From SG8-39 sp041558415 (GTDB taxonomy: Bacteria > Pseudomonadota > Gammaproteobacteria > Burkholderiales > SG8-39): DNA of 6,932 nucleotides. Location of the stretch: assembly GCA_041558415.1 (NCBI GenBank), contig JBFFEY010000102.1:1-6932 (forward strand), given 5' to 3'. The position numbers and the translations under genes were made by a program. Positions 1 through 5,447 of this stretch are shown one piece after another (within the stretch, counting starts at the first letter, position 1; the number at the start of each line of letters is the position of its first letter). Below the pieces are notes generated by a model. It saw only the letters and a program-made list of their open reading frames with translations, had not been told where the DNA came from and did not search any database.

Positions 1-686
1 CACTCGAGGCCGGCGAGTTCCCAGCCCATGGTGCCGTCCTTGAGCGCGACCACCTGGTTGGGAATGCCCGCATTGCGCAGCGACTGGCAGCCGATGATGC
101 TGCGCGTGCGCCCGGCGCAGTTCACCACCACCAGCGTGTCGGGGTCGGGCGCGAGGTCATGCACGCGGTACACCAGCTCGGCGCCGGGCGCGTCGATGCC
201 ACCGGGGATGTTCATGCGGTGGTATTCCTCGTAGGGGCGCGAGTCGAGGATCACCAGCTTCTTTCCCGCCGCCTGCAGCTGCTGCAGTTCCTCGGGCGGC
301 AGGCGCGGCGTGTCGTAGTGGTGCTCGACGAACTCGCCAAAAGCCTTCGAGGGCACGTTGACGCCGCTGAAGAGCTCTCCACCCGCGGCCTGCCAGGCGG
401 TGCAGCCGCCGTCGAGGATCGCCAGGTCGCGGTAGCCCAGCTCGGCGAGCTTCGCCGCGGCACGCTCGGCGAGATCCTCGTCGCCGCCGTCGAGCAGGAT
501 GAGCGGGACCGCGCGGCGCGGCACCAGGTCCTCGATCATCAGCTCGAGGCGCGAGAGCGGCAGCGCGCAGGCGAAGAAAGGGTGCCCCTGGGTGTGCACG
601 CCCTGCTCGCGCACGTCGAGCAGTGCGAACTCGCCGCGCGCCGCCAGGCGTTCGCGCAGCCGCGATACGGAAATGCGGGTGCTCAT
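1..686 (-). CDS. Multi-domain rhodanese-like sulfurtransferase, partial (3' end outside window)
   Basis: The frame is open from an ATG at 686 to the window edge, giving 228 residues with no stop, so the C-terminus is missing. Two rhodanese modules are visible. Module 1 (about residues 5-105) has the fold signatures LLDVRE and LDGGCTAWQAAG. Its active-loop position reads LLDGGDED with no cysteine, so it is probably catalytically dead. Module 2 (about 120-228) has ILDSRPYEEYHRMNIPGG and a full loop NCAGRTRS with candidate persulfide cysteine C190, followed by LKDGTMGWELAG. Rhodaneses carry sulfane sulfur on this cysteine and pass it to acceptors such as cyanide, sulfite or protein thiols. The visible repeat pattern suggests a longer protein with further modules to the left. 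The ATG overlaps the stop of the channel gene (ATGA, 683-686), implying translational coupling. A cysteine-dioxygenase-like cupin two genes upstream suggests a role in oxidative thiol catabolism (inference). No signal peptide is seen, so it is probably cytoplasmic. Confidence 0.9.
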   Translation of the reverse strand, partial: MSTRISVSRLRERLAARGEFALLDVREQGVHTQGHPFFACALPLSRLELMIEDLVPRRAVPLILLDGGDEDLAERAAAKLAELGYRDLAILDGGCTAWQAAGGELFSGVNVPSKAFGEFVEHHYDTPRLPPEELQQLQAAGKKLVILDSRPYEEYHRMNIPGGIDAPGAELVYRVHDLAPDPDTLVVVNCAGRTRSIIGCQSLRNAGIPNQVVALKDGTMGWELAGLE

Positions 687-1117
687 GCCTGCCGGTGGGC
701 GGCCGCCCCCTGGTACAACCGCGAGACGACGGCGAAGATGAAGCCGCCCGACCAGGCGCACATCAGGATGCCGACCAGGCCTTCCATGGCCGAGAGCAGG
801 CGCCAGTCCGCGGGCGGCACGACGTCACCGTAGCCGATCGTGGCGTAAGTGACCGCGCTGAAATAAAGCGCGAGTTCGAACCCGGGGTGGACCTCCGCCC
901 ACAGGTAGGCGATCGCCCAGACCGCGATCTCGACCAGGTGCGCCACCACGGACCAGATCGCGATCTGCGTGAGCACGGCGTAAGCGCGCCACAGCGTCAC
1001 CGGCTTGTTCGCCGCCTGCTGCAGCCGCCACAGCAGCCAGCCCATGACGGCGCCGTGGATCGCGACCGTGATCGCGATCAGCAGCGTGCCGAGCAGCAGC
1101 TGTCCGAGCATGGACAT
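683..1117 (-). CDS. Small potassium-channel-type membrane protein (Ion_trans_2 pore)
   Basis: This 144-residue protein carries a textbook K+ selectivity filter, TIGYGD, at residues 93-98, preceded by a pore helix (FELALYFSAVTYA, 80-92). Hydrophobic segments lie at about 5-30, 46-74 and 107-133, so the topology is one extra N-terminal helix plus a helix-pore-helix unit of the Ion_trans_2 type. No cytoplasmic RCK/TrkA-N regulatory domain follows; the C-terminal tail is only about 10 residues. It would act as a tetramer in the inner membrane, conducting K+ or a similar cation. The start used is ATG 1117; a second in-frame ATG lies at 1111 and neither has a convincing Shine-Dalgarno. It begins 33 bp after the cupin stop, and its TGA overlaps the rhodanese ATG. 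A bare pore inside an apparent sulfur operon is unexpected. Ion selectivity is inferred from the filter motif only. Confidence 0.9.
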   Translation of the reverse strand: MSMLGQLLLGTLLIAITVAIHGAVMGWLLWRLQQAANKPVTLWRAYAVLTQIAIWSVVAHLVEIAVWAIAYLWAEVHPGFELALYFSAVTYATIGYGDVVPPADWRLLSAMEGLVGILMCAWSGGFIFAVVSRLYQGAAAHRQA

Positions 1118-1150
1118 CGTCGCGGCGAGGAAGCGTCGCGCGCCGGCGCC

Positions 1151-1738
1151 TCAGACCTGCGCAGTGCGCGCCTCGCGGATATCGGAGTGCGCCGGGAACA
1201 CCGCCCAGGCGTTCTCCTGCGGCTTGTAGTACTCGCGCCGGTGCAGCTGCTCGAGCGCGAGGCCGTACATGTGGAAGTTGAGGGTCTTGCCGTCGATGTG
1301 GATCGAGTGCAGATCGTCCGGCAGGAAGGCGACGCCGCTGCCCTGGCGCACCATGTGCTGCCCCTTTTCGCGCACGCCGCCTTCGGCGGTGCGGTCGTAG
1401 AAGCGGTTCAGCTCGTCGCCCTCGATGCCGACGATCACCGCCCAGGTGGTGTGGTTGTGCGCCGGCGTGCCGTAGCTGCCGTCGGCCGCGTTGGCGTAGA
1501 GCGCGAAGCGGTGATCGGCGTCCTCCGACAGGCGGTACAGGCAAGAAGTGCGCTTGCCGCCGCGCGCGGGTGGCGGAAAGTCGTCCAGCGTGAAGAGGTC
1601 CGTGCGCGTCGCGAGCTTCGCCAGCCGTGCCCTGATCTTCTCCAGGCTTTCGCGCGTCACGCCCTCGCGTTTTTCGACGTCGCGGATGTCGGCGACGGCG
1701 GCTTCGATTGCGCGGCTGCGTTCCTGCGTGCGGTCCAT
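1151..1738 (-). CDS. Cysteine-dioxygenase-like cupin (thiol dioxygenase family)
   Basis: This 195-residue protein matches the small thiol-dioxygenase cupins in length and motifs. Cupin motif 1 is PAHNHTTWAVIVGIEGDELNR, with candidate Fe ligands H94 and H96. Motif 2 is LPDDLHSIHI, with third ligand H144. FHMYG then supplies a His/Tyr pair (H156, Y158) resembling the second-sphere Ser-His-Tyr set of cysteine dioxygenase, with Asn in place of Ser. R69 in CLYRLSED aligns by context with the arginine that binds substrate carboxylate in cysteine dioxygenase. Family knowledge: such enzymes use Fe(II) and O2 to turn a thiol (cysteine, 3-mercaptopropionate and others) into a sulfinate; the substrate here cannot be fixed from sequence. 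The N-terminal 50 residues form a charged helical region. ATG 1738 is chosen because a strong Shine-Dalgarno precedes it. The same frame stays open to 2791, but that upstream part is only the wrong frame of the methyltransferase gene. It is the second gene of a likely four-gene operon. Confidence 0.9.
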   Translation of the reverse strand: MDRTQERSRAIEAAVADIRDVEKREGVTRESLEKIRARLAKLATRTDLFTLDDFPPPARGGKRTSCLYRLSEDADHRFALYANAADGSYGTPAHNHTTWAVIVGIEGDELNRFYDRTAEGGVREKGQHMVRQGSGVAFLPDDLHSIHIDGKTLNFHMYGLALEQLHRREYYKPQENAWAVFPAHSDIREARTAQV

Positions 1739-1742
1739 GCGG

Positions 1743-1749
1743 CCTCCTC
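1743..1749 (-). promoter_or_regulatory. Ribosome binding site of the cupin gene
   Basis: Read on the minus strand this is GAGGAGG, four bases before ATG 1738. It is the best Shine-Dalgarno in the window, and it decides the cupin start against the much longer open frame upstream. Confidence 0.75.
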
Positions 1750-1770
1750 GTGAGACGGGATCGGGGAAGT

Positions 1771-2856
1771 CTAGCGCCGCGCGCGCTTCGCGCGCCGCGG
1801 TTTCGCAGCCTTGCGCGGCTTGGCCTGCGCCGCCGCGCGCCCGAATTGCTTGCGCGCCAGCGCCGCGCCGGCGGCGAGCGCCCGCAGCTTGGCGAGCGCC
1901 AGCTCGCGGTTCATCGGCGCCATGCCGCAGTTGGTGCAGGCGATGAGCCGGTTCTTCGGCACGTACTTGAGCGCGGTGCGGATCGTCGCCGCCACCTCGG
2001 CCGGCGTCTCGACCTTGTCGGAGGCGACGTCGATCACGCCGACCAACACGTCCTTGCCCTTCAAGAGCGCCATCAGCTGCGGCGGCACGTGCGAGTGGAT
2101 GCACTCGAGCGAGACCTGGTCGATGCGGCTCTTGGCGAGCGCCGGGAAGATCTTCTCGTACTGGCGCCACTCCTCGCCGAGCGTGTTCTTCCAGTCGATG
2201 TTGGCCTGGATGCCGTAGCCGTAGCAGATGTGCACCGCGGTCTTGCACTTCAGGCCGCGGATCGCGCGGTGCAGCGCGTCGATGCCCCAGCGCACCACGT
2301 CGTCCATGTAGACGTTGAACGCCGGCTCGTCGAACTGGATCACGTCGACGCCGTCCTTCTCCAGCGCGCGCGCCTCCTCGTTGAGCAGCTCGGCGAAGGC
2401 CATCGCCATCTTCACCTTGTCGCCGTAGTGGCGGTCGGCGATGGTGTCGACGATGGTCATCGGCCCGGGCATGGTGATCTTCAGCTTCTTCTTCGTGTGT
2501 GCGCGCGCAAGGCGCGCCTCGATCTGGTGCACGCGGCCCTTGAGCCTGAGCGGCCCGACGACCACGGGCACCATCGCGTCGTAGCGGTTGTCGCGGATGC
2601 CCATCTTCACCTTGTGCTCGAAGTCGATGCCCTCGATCCTCTCGAGAAAGCCGTGCACGAAGTGCTGGCGCGACTGCTCGCCGTCGCTGACGATGTCGAT
2701 GCCGGCGTCCTCCTGTGCCTTGAGCCAGAGCAGCGTCGCATCGCGCTTGGCGGCCGCGAGGTCGGCGCCCTGCGCGCGCCACTCGGGCCACAGCTTTTCC
2801 GGGTCGGCGAGCCAGAACGGCTTCGGCAGGCTGCCGGCGATGGTGGTTTCGAACAT
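1771..2856 (-). CDS. Core-MetE-like methyltransferase (stand-alone MetE C-terminal domain)
   Basis: This 361-residue protein contains only the catalytic (C-terminal) barrel of cobalamin-independent methionine synthase; the N-terminal half of full-length MetE is absent. It opens with TTIAGSLPKPFWL. All four Zn ligands expected from MetE are in order: H209 and C211 (HICYG), E251 (LECIHSH) and C310 (CTNCGM). The substrate-side motifs SDGEQSRQHF (57-66), MPGPMTIVDTIADRHYGD (129-146) and QFDEPAF (174-180) are also present. The family activates a thiol such as homocysteine on Zn and methylates it; short versions are thought not to use the polyglutamyl-folate donor in the usual way, so the donor is unknown. 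An Ala/Lys/Arg/Pro-rich tail (about 336-361), highly basic, follows the domain and is unlike MetE. The ATG at 2856 has a good Shine-Dalgarno. It is the likely first gene of the cupin-channel-rhodanese operon, 32 bp before the cupin. A MetE-fold lyase or other thiol methyltransferase remains possible. Confidence 0.9.
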   Translation of the reverse strand: MFETTIAGSLPKPFWLADPEKLWPEWRAQGADLAAAKRDATLLWLKAQEDAGIDIVSDGEQSRQHFVHGFLERIEGIDFEHKVKMGIRDNRYDAMVPVVVGPLRLKGRVHQIEARLARAHTKKKLKITMPGPMTIVDTIADRHYGDKVKMAMAFAELLNEEARALEKDGVDVIQFDEPAFNVYMDDVVRWGIDALHRAIRGLKCKTAVHICYGYGIQANIDWKNTLGEEWRQYEKIFPALAKSRIDQVSLECIHSHVPPQLMALLKGKDVLVGVIDVASDKVETPAEVAATIRTALKYVPKNRLIACTNCGMAPMNRELALAKLRALAAGAALARKQFGRAAAQAKPRKAAKPRRAKRARR

Positions 2857-2861
2857 GGTGT

Positions 2862-2868
2862 CTCCCTC
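2862..2868 (-). promoter_or_regulatory. Ribosome binding site of the MetE-like gene, abutting the inverted repeat
   Basis: GAGGGAG on the minus strand, five bases before ATG 2856. It starts at the very next base after the outer end of the repeat arm (2869), so a hairpin in the transcript would sit directly against the ribosome landing site. Confidence 0.65.
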
Positions 2869-2881
2869 GGGGTCAGACCCC

Positions 2882-2890
2882 TGTGGATAA
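2882..2890 (-). promoter_or_regulatory. dnaA box: DnaA-box 9-mer in left repeat arm
   Basis: TGTGGATAA on the plus strand, i.e. TTATCCACA on the minus strand, a full match to the classical DnaA-box consensus TTATNCACA. It faces away from its partner in the other arm, with 37 bp between them. The sequence match is direct; DnaA binding is inference. Confidence 0.5.
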
Positions 2891-2917
2891 GTCTTCGAGC
2901 GAGTCGTTGATACTAGC

Positions 2918-4180
2918 TCAATGCGACTTATCCACAGGGGTCTGACCCCTATCCCGCATCGTCAGCAGCCACAGCACCGCGGCGAGCTGCACGACGCCGA
3001 GGATGGCGAACGCGGCGGCGTAGCCGTCCGGCGAATAGCGTCCGTCGCTCACCGGGTAAGGGCGCAGCACGGCGCCGATGCCCCACTGCGCGAGGAACGA
3101 GCCGAGGAACATGAGCAGGTTGGCGGCGGTGTTGACGCGCCCTGCCATGCCGTGCGCGAAGCGGGTGGTGAGGATGGTGTAGGCGAGCGCCGCCGAGATC
3201 GAGCAGAAGCCGTAAACCGACACCGTGATCAGCAGCCCGCTGGTGACGCCGGCGGCGAGCAGGCCGAACATGGCAAGCGTGAGCACCATGCCGAGCTTGT
3301 AGACGGTGAGGTGCGAGATGCCGTGCCGCGCGAGGCGGTCGCTCGCGGCGCCGAAGAACACCGAGCCGAGCGCGTAGGCGCTGGCGCCATAGAGCAGATG
3401 CTGCGCCACCGTCGGCCGGTCGAAGCCGGCGACGTCGTACATCCACGGCGCGAGCCACAGCCCCTGCAGCGCCTGGTAGGCCGCGTGCGTCAGCACCATG
3501 GCGAGTGCGATGCGCCAGAACACGGGCGACGCGAACACGATGCGGAACGCCGCGGCCTGGCGCGCCAGGCTTTCGCCTTCGCTCGGCAGCTTTTTCTCCG
3601 GCACCACGGTGACGATGAGCAGGGCGGCGATTGCCGAGAGTGCGGCGAGGCCGTAGAACAGCGCACGCCAGCCGAAGGGGCCGAGCAGCGCCTCGACTGG
3701 CGCGGTTGCCGACAGCCCGCCGATACCGCCGACCGCGATATGCAGCCCCGTGAGGGTGGCGAGGCGCGAGGGCGCGAACCACAGGGTGTAGGCCTTGATC
3801 GCACCCATCAGCCCGCCGGCAACGCCCAGCCCGATCAGCGCGCGGCCGAGCGTCAGCATGGCGAAGCCCTGCGCCAGACCGAACACCAGCGCGCCGAGCG
3901 CAGCGATGCAGAACAGCGCCGCCAGCACGCGGCGCGGGCCGTAACGGTCGAGCAGCACGCCGAGCGGCAACTGGAACGCGGCGAAGGCGAGAAAGTACGC
4001 CGCGGTGAGCAGGCCGAGGTCGGAGGGTGCGAGCGAGAATTCGGTCGCCAGCTCGCGCGAGATGACCGCGTTGACGTTGCGGAAGAAGTAGGAGAGGAAG
4101 TAGCCGGCGGCGAACGGGCAGAACACCACGAGCATCAGCTTCGCAGGCAGTCCGTCGTTGCGCGTCGCCGGCCCGGTCAC
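2918..4180 (-). CDS. Major facilitator superfamily transporter, substrate unknown
   Basis: With the GTG at 4180 as start the protein has 420 residues, the normal MFS size, with about 12 hydrophobic segments in two halves and a charged mid-loop near VPEKKLPSEGESLARQ. MFS motif A is clear in the loop after TM2: GVLLDRYGPRRV (residues 74-85). TM1 contains CPFAAGYFLSYFF, followed by RNVNAVISREL, a form common in anion/organic-acid-type MFS carriers, but the substrate cannot be named. It would be an inner-membrane secondary transporter. Start choice: GTG 4180 leaves about 15 residues before TM1; ATG 4135 would begin right at TM1; a TTG at 4213 would overlap ubiX. None has a strong Shine-Dalgarno. 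The last ten residues, RGQTPVDKSH, are encoded by the right arm of the inverted repeat, so the C-terminus is probably not native. It is divergent from ubiX and could read through into the MetE-like operon. Confidence 0.88.
   Translation of the reverse strand: MTGPATRNDGLPAKLMLVVFCPFAAGYFLSYFFRNVNAVISRELATEFSLAPSDLGLLTAAYFLAFAAFQLPLGVLLDRYGPRRVLAALFCIAALGALVFGLAQGFAMLTLGRALIGLGVAGGLMGAIKAYTLWFAPSRLATLTGLHIAVGGIGGLSATAPVEALLGPFGWRALFYGLAALSAIAALLIVTVVPEKKLPSEGESLARQAAAFRIVFASPVFWRIALAMVLTHAAYQALQGLWLAPWMYDVAGFDRPTVAQHLLYGASAYALGSVFFGAASDRLARHGISHLTVYKLGMVLTLAMFGLLAAGVTSGLLITVSVYGFCSISAALAYTILTTRFAHGMAGRVNTAANLLMFLGSFLAQWGIGAVLRPYPVSDGRYSPDGYAAAFAILGVVQLAAVLWLLTMRDRGQTPVDKSH
2928..2936 (+). promoter_or_regulatory. 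dnaA box: DnaA-box 9-mer in right repeat arm
   Basis: TTATCCACA on the plus strand, a full match to the DnaA-box consensus. It overlaps codons for Val-Asp-Lys near the end of the MFS gene. Because it belongs to a perfect inverted repeat, it is not statistically independent of the left box. Confidence 0.5.
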
Positions 4181-4209
4181 GCGGGCATTGTAGTAGGCTA
4201 GCCCGCATG
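4178..4209. repeat. Imperfect inverted repeat spanning both divergent start codons
   Basis: GCGGGC (4181-4186) and GCCCGC (4201-4206) are exact inverted arms around a 14-base, AT-richer centre. Pairing extends with one mismatch into CAC (reverse complement of the GTG start of the MFS gene) and ATG (ubiX). It fills the whole 26-bp divergent intergenic region and could be an operator or just GC-rich coincidence. Confidence 0.3.
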
Positions 4210-4213
4210 GCAA
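4187..4213 (-). promoter_or_regulatory. Possible sigma-70 promoter of the MFS gene
   Basis: On the minus strand, TTGCCA (4213-4208, five of six to TTGACA) and TACAAT (4192-4187, five of six to TATAAT) are separated by 15 bp, shorter than the optimal 17. The predicted transcription start falls at about 4180, the GTG itself. That would make the message leaderless, or give a leader of about 45 bases to ATG 4135. The -35 lies inside the first codons of ubiX. The call rests on a motif match only. Confidence 0.3.
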
Positions 4214-4827
4214 GACGCACGCAGCGAAACGTCGAACCGCGCCGGCTGATCGTCGCGATCACCGGCGCGACCGGCGCGGCCTACGGCCTGCGCCTGCTCG
4301 AGGCGCTGCGCGCGGCGGGCGGCTGGGAGTCGCACCTGGTGCTCTCCGAGGCGGGCGTGCTGAACGCCTGGCACGAGCTCGGCCTGAAGCGCCGCGCGAT
4401 CGAGCGGCTGGCGGATGTCGCCTACGCGCCGAAGGACATCGGCGCGGCGATCGCCAGCGGCTCGTTCCTCACCGAGGGCATGATCATCGCGCCCTGCTCG
4501 ATGAAGACGCTCGCCGCGGTAGCGCAGGCGCATGCCGACGACCTGGTATCGCGCGCCGCGGACGTGGTGCTCAAGGAGCGCCGCCGCCTGGTGCTGCTGC
4601 CGCGCGAGACGCCGCTCAACCTCGCGCACCTGCGCAACATGGTGGCGGTGAGCGAGATGGGCGGCGTCGTGTTTCCCCCCGTGCCGGCGTTCTATGCGCG
4701 GCCGAAGACGATCGCGCAGCTGGTCGACCACACGGTCGGCCGCGTGCTGGATCTGTTCGGCATTCGCGTCGCGCGGCTGCCGCGCTGGCGCGGCATGCGC
4801 GAAGGCACGGTGGCGACCGAGGACTAG
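4207..4827 (+). CDS. ubiX: UbiX flavin prenyltransferase
   Basis: This 206-residue protein is a clear UbiX/Pad1 homologue. The family attaches a dimethylallyl group to FMN to make prenyl-FMN, the cofactor of UbiD-type decarboxylases, including the ubiquinone-pathway enzyme. Visible signatures are the Rossmann-like FMN loop ITGATGAAYG (18-27), SGSFLTEGMIIAPCSMKTLAAVA (84-106), VVLKERRRLVLLPRETPLN (120-138) and FYARPKTIAQLVDHTVGRVLDLFGI (162-186). By constant offset to the Pseudomonas enzyme, R116, K123, R133, E134, Y163 and R179 correspond to the known phosphate/prenyl-site residues. The N-terminus carries a short basic extension (MARRTQRNVEPRR) and the tail is about 15 residues longer than the core. 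The ATG at 4207 has only a weak AGTAGG-like site upstream. It is the only plus-strand gene; no ubiD is in the window. Its TAG shares CTAG with the stop of the convergent exporter gene. Confidence 0.96.
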   Translation: MARRTQRNVEPRRLIVAITGATGAAYGLRLLEALRAAGGWESHLVLSEAGVLNAWHELGLKRRAIERLADVAYAPKDIGAAIASGSFLTEGMIIAPCSMKTLAAVAQAHADDLVSRAADVVLKERRRLVLLPRETPLNLAHLRNMVAVSEMGGVVFPPVPAFYARPKTIAQLVDHTVGRVLDLFGIRVARLPRWRGMREGTVATED

Positions 4828-5447
4828 CGCTCGGCGAGCGCGAGGCGCAGCGCGACGAGGATCAGCAGCGTGCCGGCGGCGCGCTCGAGGTGCGCGCGCC
4901 AACGCGAGGCGAGAAAGCGGCGCGCGCGGCCGACCACGAAGGAAAGCACTGCATAGGAGCCGCAGCCCATCAGCGTGAACAGCGCGCCGAGCGCGGCGAG
5001 CTGCAGCGCCACCGGCGCGGCGCGGCCGTCTGCGAACTGCGGCAGGAAGGCGAGAAAGAAGAGCGCCAGCTTGGGATTGAGCGCGGCGGAGAAAAAGCCC
5101 TGTGCGAGCAGCGTGCGCGCGCGGTAGGCGCGGCGCGACACAGCGAGCGAGGCGGGATCGCCGGCGTGGCGCACGATCTGCACGCCGAGCCACACCAGGT
5201 AGGCGGCGCCGGCCCACTTGAGGAGGTTGAAGGCGACCGCCGAGGCGGCGAGCAGCGCGGCGAGGCCCAGTGCGACGATCGCGGTGTGCAGCAGCAGCCC
5301 GCCGACCAGGCCGGCGGCGACCAGCACGCCGTCGCGCGGCCCGCCGGCGAGGCTGCGCGCGATCACCAGCAGCATGTCGGGCCCGGGCGTGACGATCAGC
5401 ACCACCGACGCGGCGACGAACAGCGCGAGCGTCTGCGCCTCGATCAC
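4824..5447 (-). CDS. LysE/RhtB family amino-acid exporter
   Basis: This 207-residue protein has the length and layout of RhtB/LysE exporters: about six hydrophobic segments, the N-terminal signature TPGPD (20-24) followed by MLLVIARSLAGGPRDG, the segment LLKWAGAAYLVWLG (75-88), and the mid-protein NPK motif (124-126) in FFSAALNPKLALFFLAFLPQF. The family expels amino acids or their derivatives (homoserine, threonine, leucine, lysine) from the cytoplasm using the proton gradient; the substrate here is not determinable. The start is a GTG at 5447 that overlaps the TGA of the preceding dehydrogenase gene (GTGA, 5444-5447), so translation is probably coupled. Its stop TAG (4826-4824) lies in the same CTAG as the ubiX stop, leaving no room for a terminator between the convergent genes. 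Confidence 0.92.
   Translation of the reverse strand: MIEAQTLALFVAASVVLIVTPGPDMLLVIARSLAGGPRDGVLVAAGLVGGLLLHTAIVALGLAALLAASAVAFNLLKWAGAAYLVWLGVQIVRHAGDPASLAVSRRAYRARTLLAQGFFSAALNPKLALFFLAFLPQFADGRAAPVALQLAALGALFTLMGCGSYAVLSFVVGRARRFLASRWRAHLERAAGTLLILVALRLALAER

Larger units (their letters stand above)
2869..2949. repeat. 81-bp inverted-repeat element, perfect 25-bp arms, 31-base loop
   Basis: The left arm is 2869-2893 and the right arm is 2925-2949. Base by base, each is the exact reverse complement of the other over 25 positions; pairing stops at both ends (2868/2950 and 2894/2924). Each arm consists of a small palindrome, GGGGTC-A-GACCCC, at the outer end, followed by TGTGGATAAGTC toward the loop. 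The loop (2894-2924) is less GC-rich than the surroundings. The element fills the gap between the MFS gene and the MetE-like gene and reaches into the MFS coding end. There is no T-tract after either arm, so it is not a standard intrinsic terminator, although it could still form a strong RNA hairpin. The perfect arms and GGGGTCAGACCCC core resemble dispersed REP/MITE-like palindromes of GC-rich proteobacteria (from memory, unchecked). No transposase is nearby. Confidence 0.9.

Noticed and set aside
623..1753. Long plus-strand open frame opposite the channel and cupin genes
   Set aside because: Composition is dominated by Arg, His, Asp and Ala with no domain signature; it is antisense to well-supported genes in GC-rich DNA.
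1151..2791. 546-residue minus-strand open frame that would fuse a long N-terminal region to the cupin
   Set aside because: Residues before the cupin Met are Arg/Ala/Gly-rich low-complexity, typical of the wrong frame of the MetE-like gene, and a strong Shine-Dalgarno precedes ATG 1738.
1708..2910. 400-residue plus-strand open frame opposite the MetE-like gene
   Set aside because: It is antisense to a gene with an intact Zn site; the sequence is a His/Asp/Arg/Leu-rich shadow with no recognisable fold.
2894..2924. Promoter in the loop of the inverted repeat (TTGATAC or TAGTAT hexamers)
   Set aside because: No -35/-10 pair with 16-18 bp spacing could be found on either strand.
2869..2949. Intrinsic terminator for the MFS gene
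   Set aside because: The stem is very strong, but no run of T follows either arm on the transcribed strand, and the stem begins inside the coding sequence.
2921..4201. 426-residue plus-strand open frame opposite the MFS gene
   Set aside because: Extremely Glu/Arg/His-rich shadow of a transmembrane protein gene; no motif.
4198..5217. 339-residue minus-strand open frame across ubiX and the exporter gene
   Set aside because: Out of frame with the exporter and antisense to ubiX; Arg/Ala-rich with no domain.
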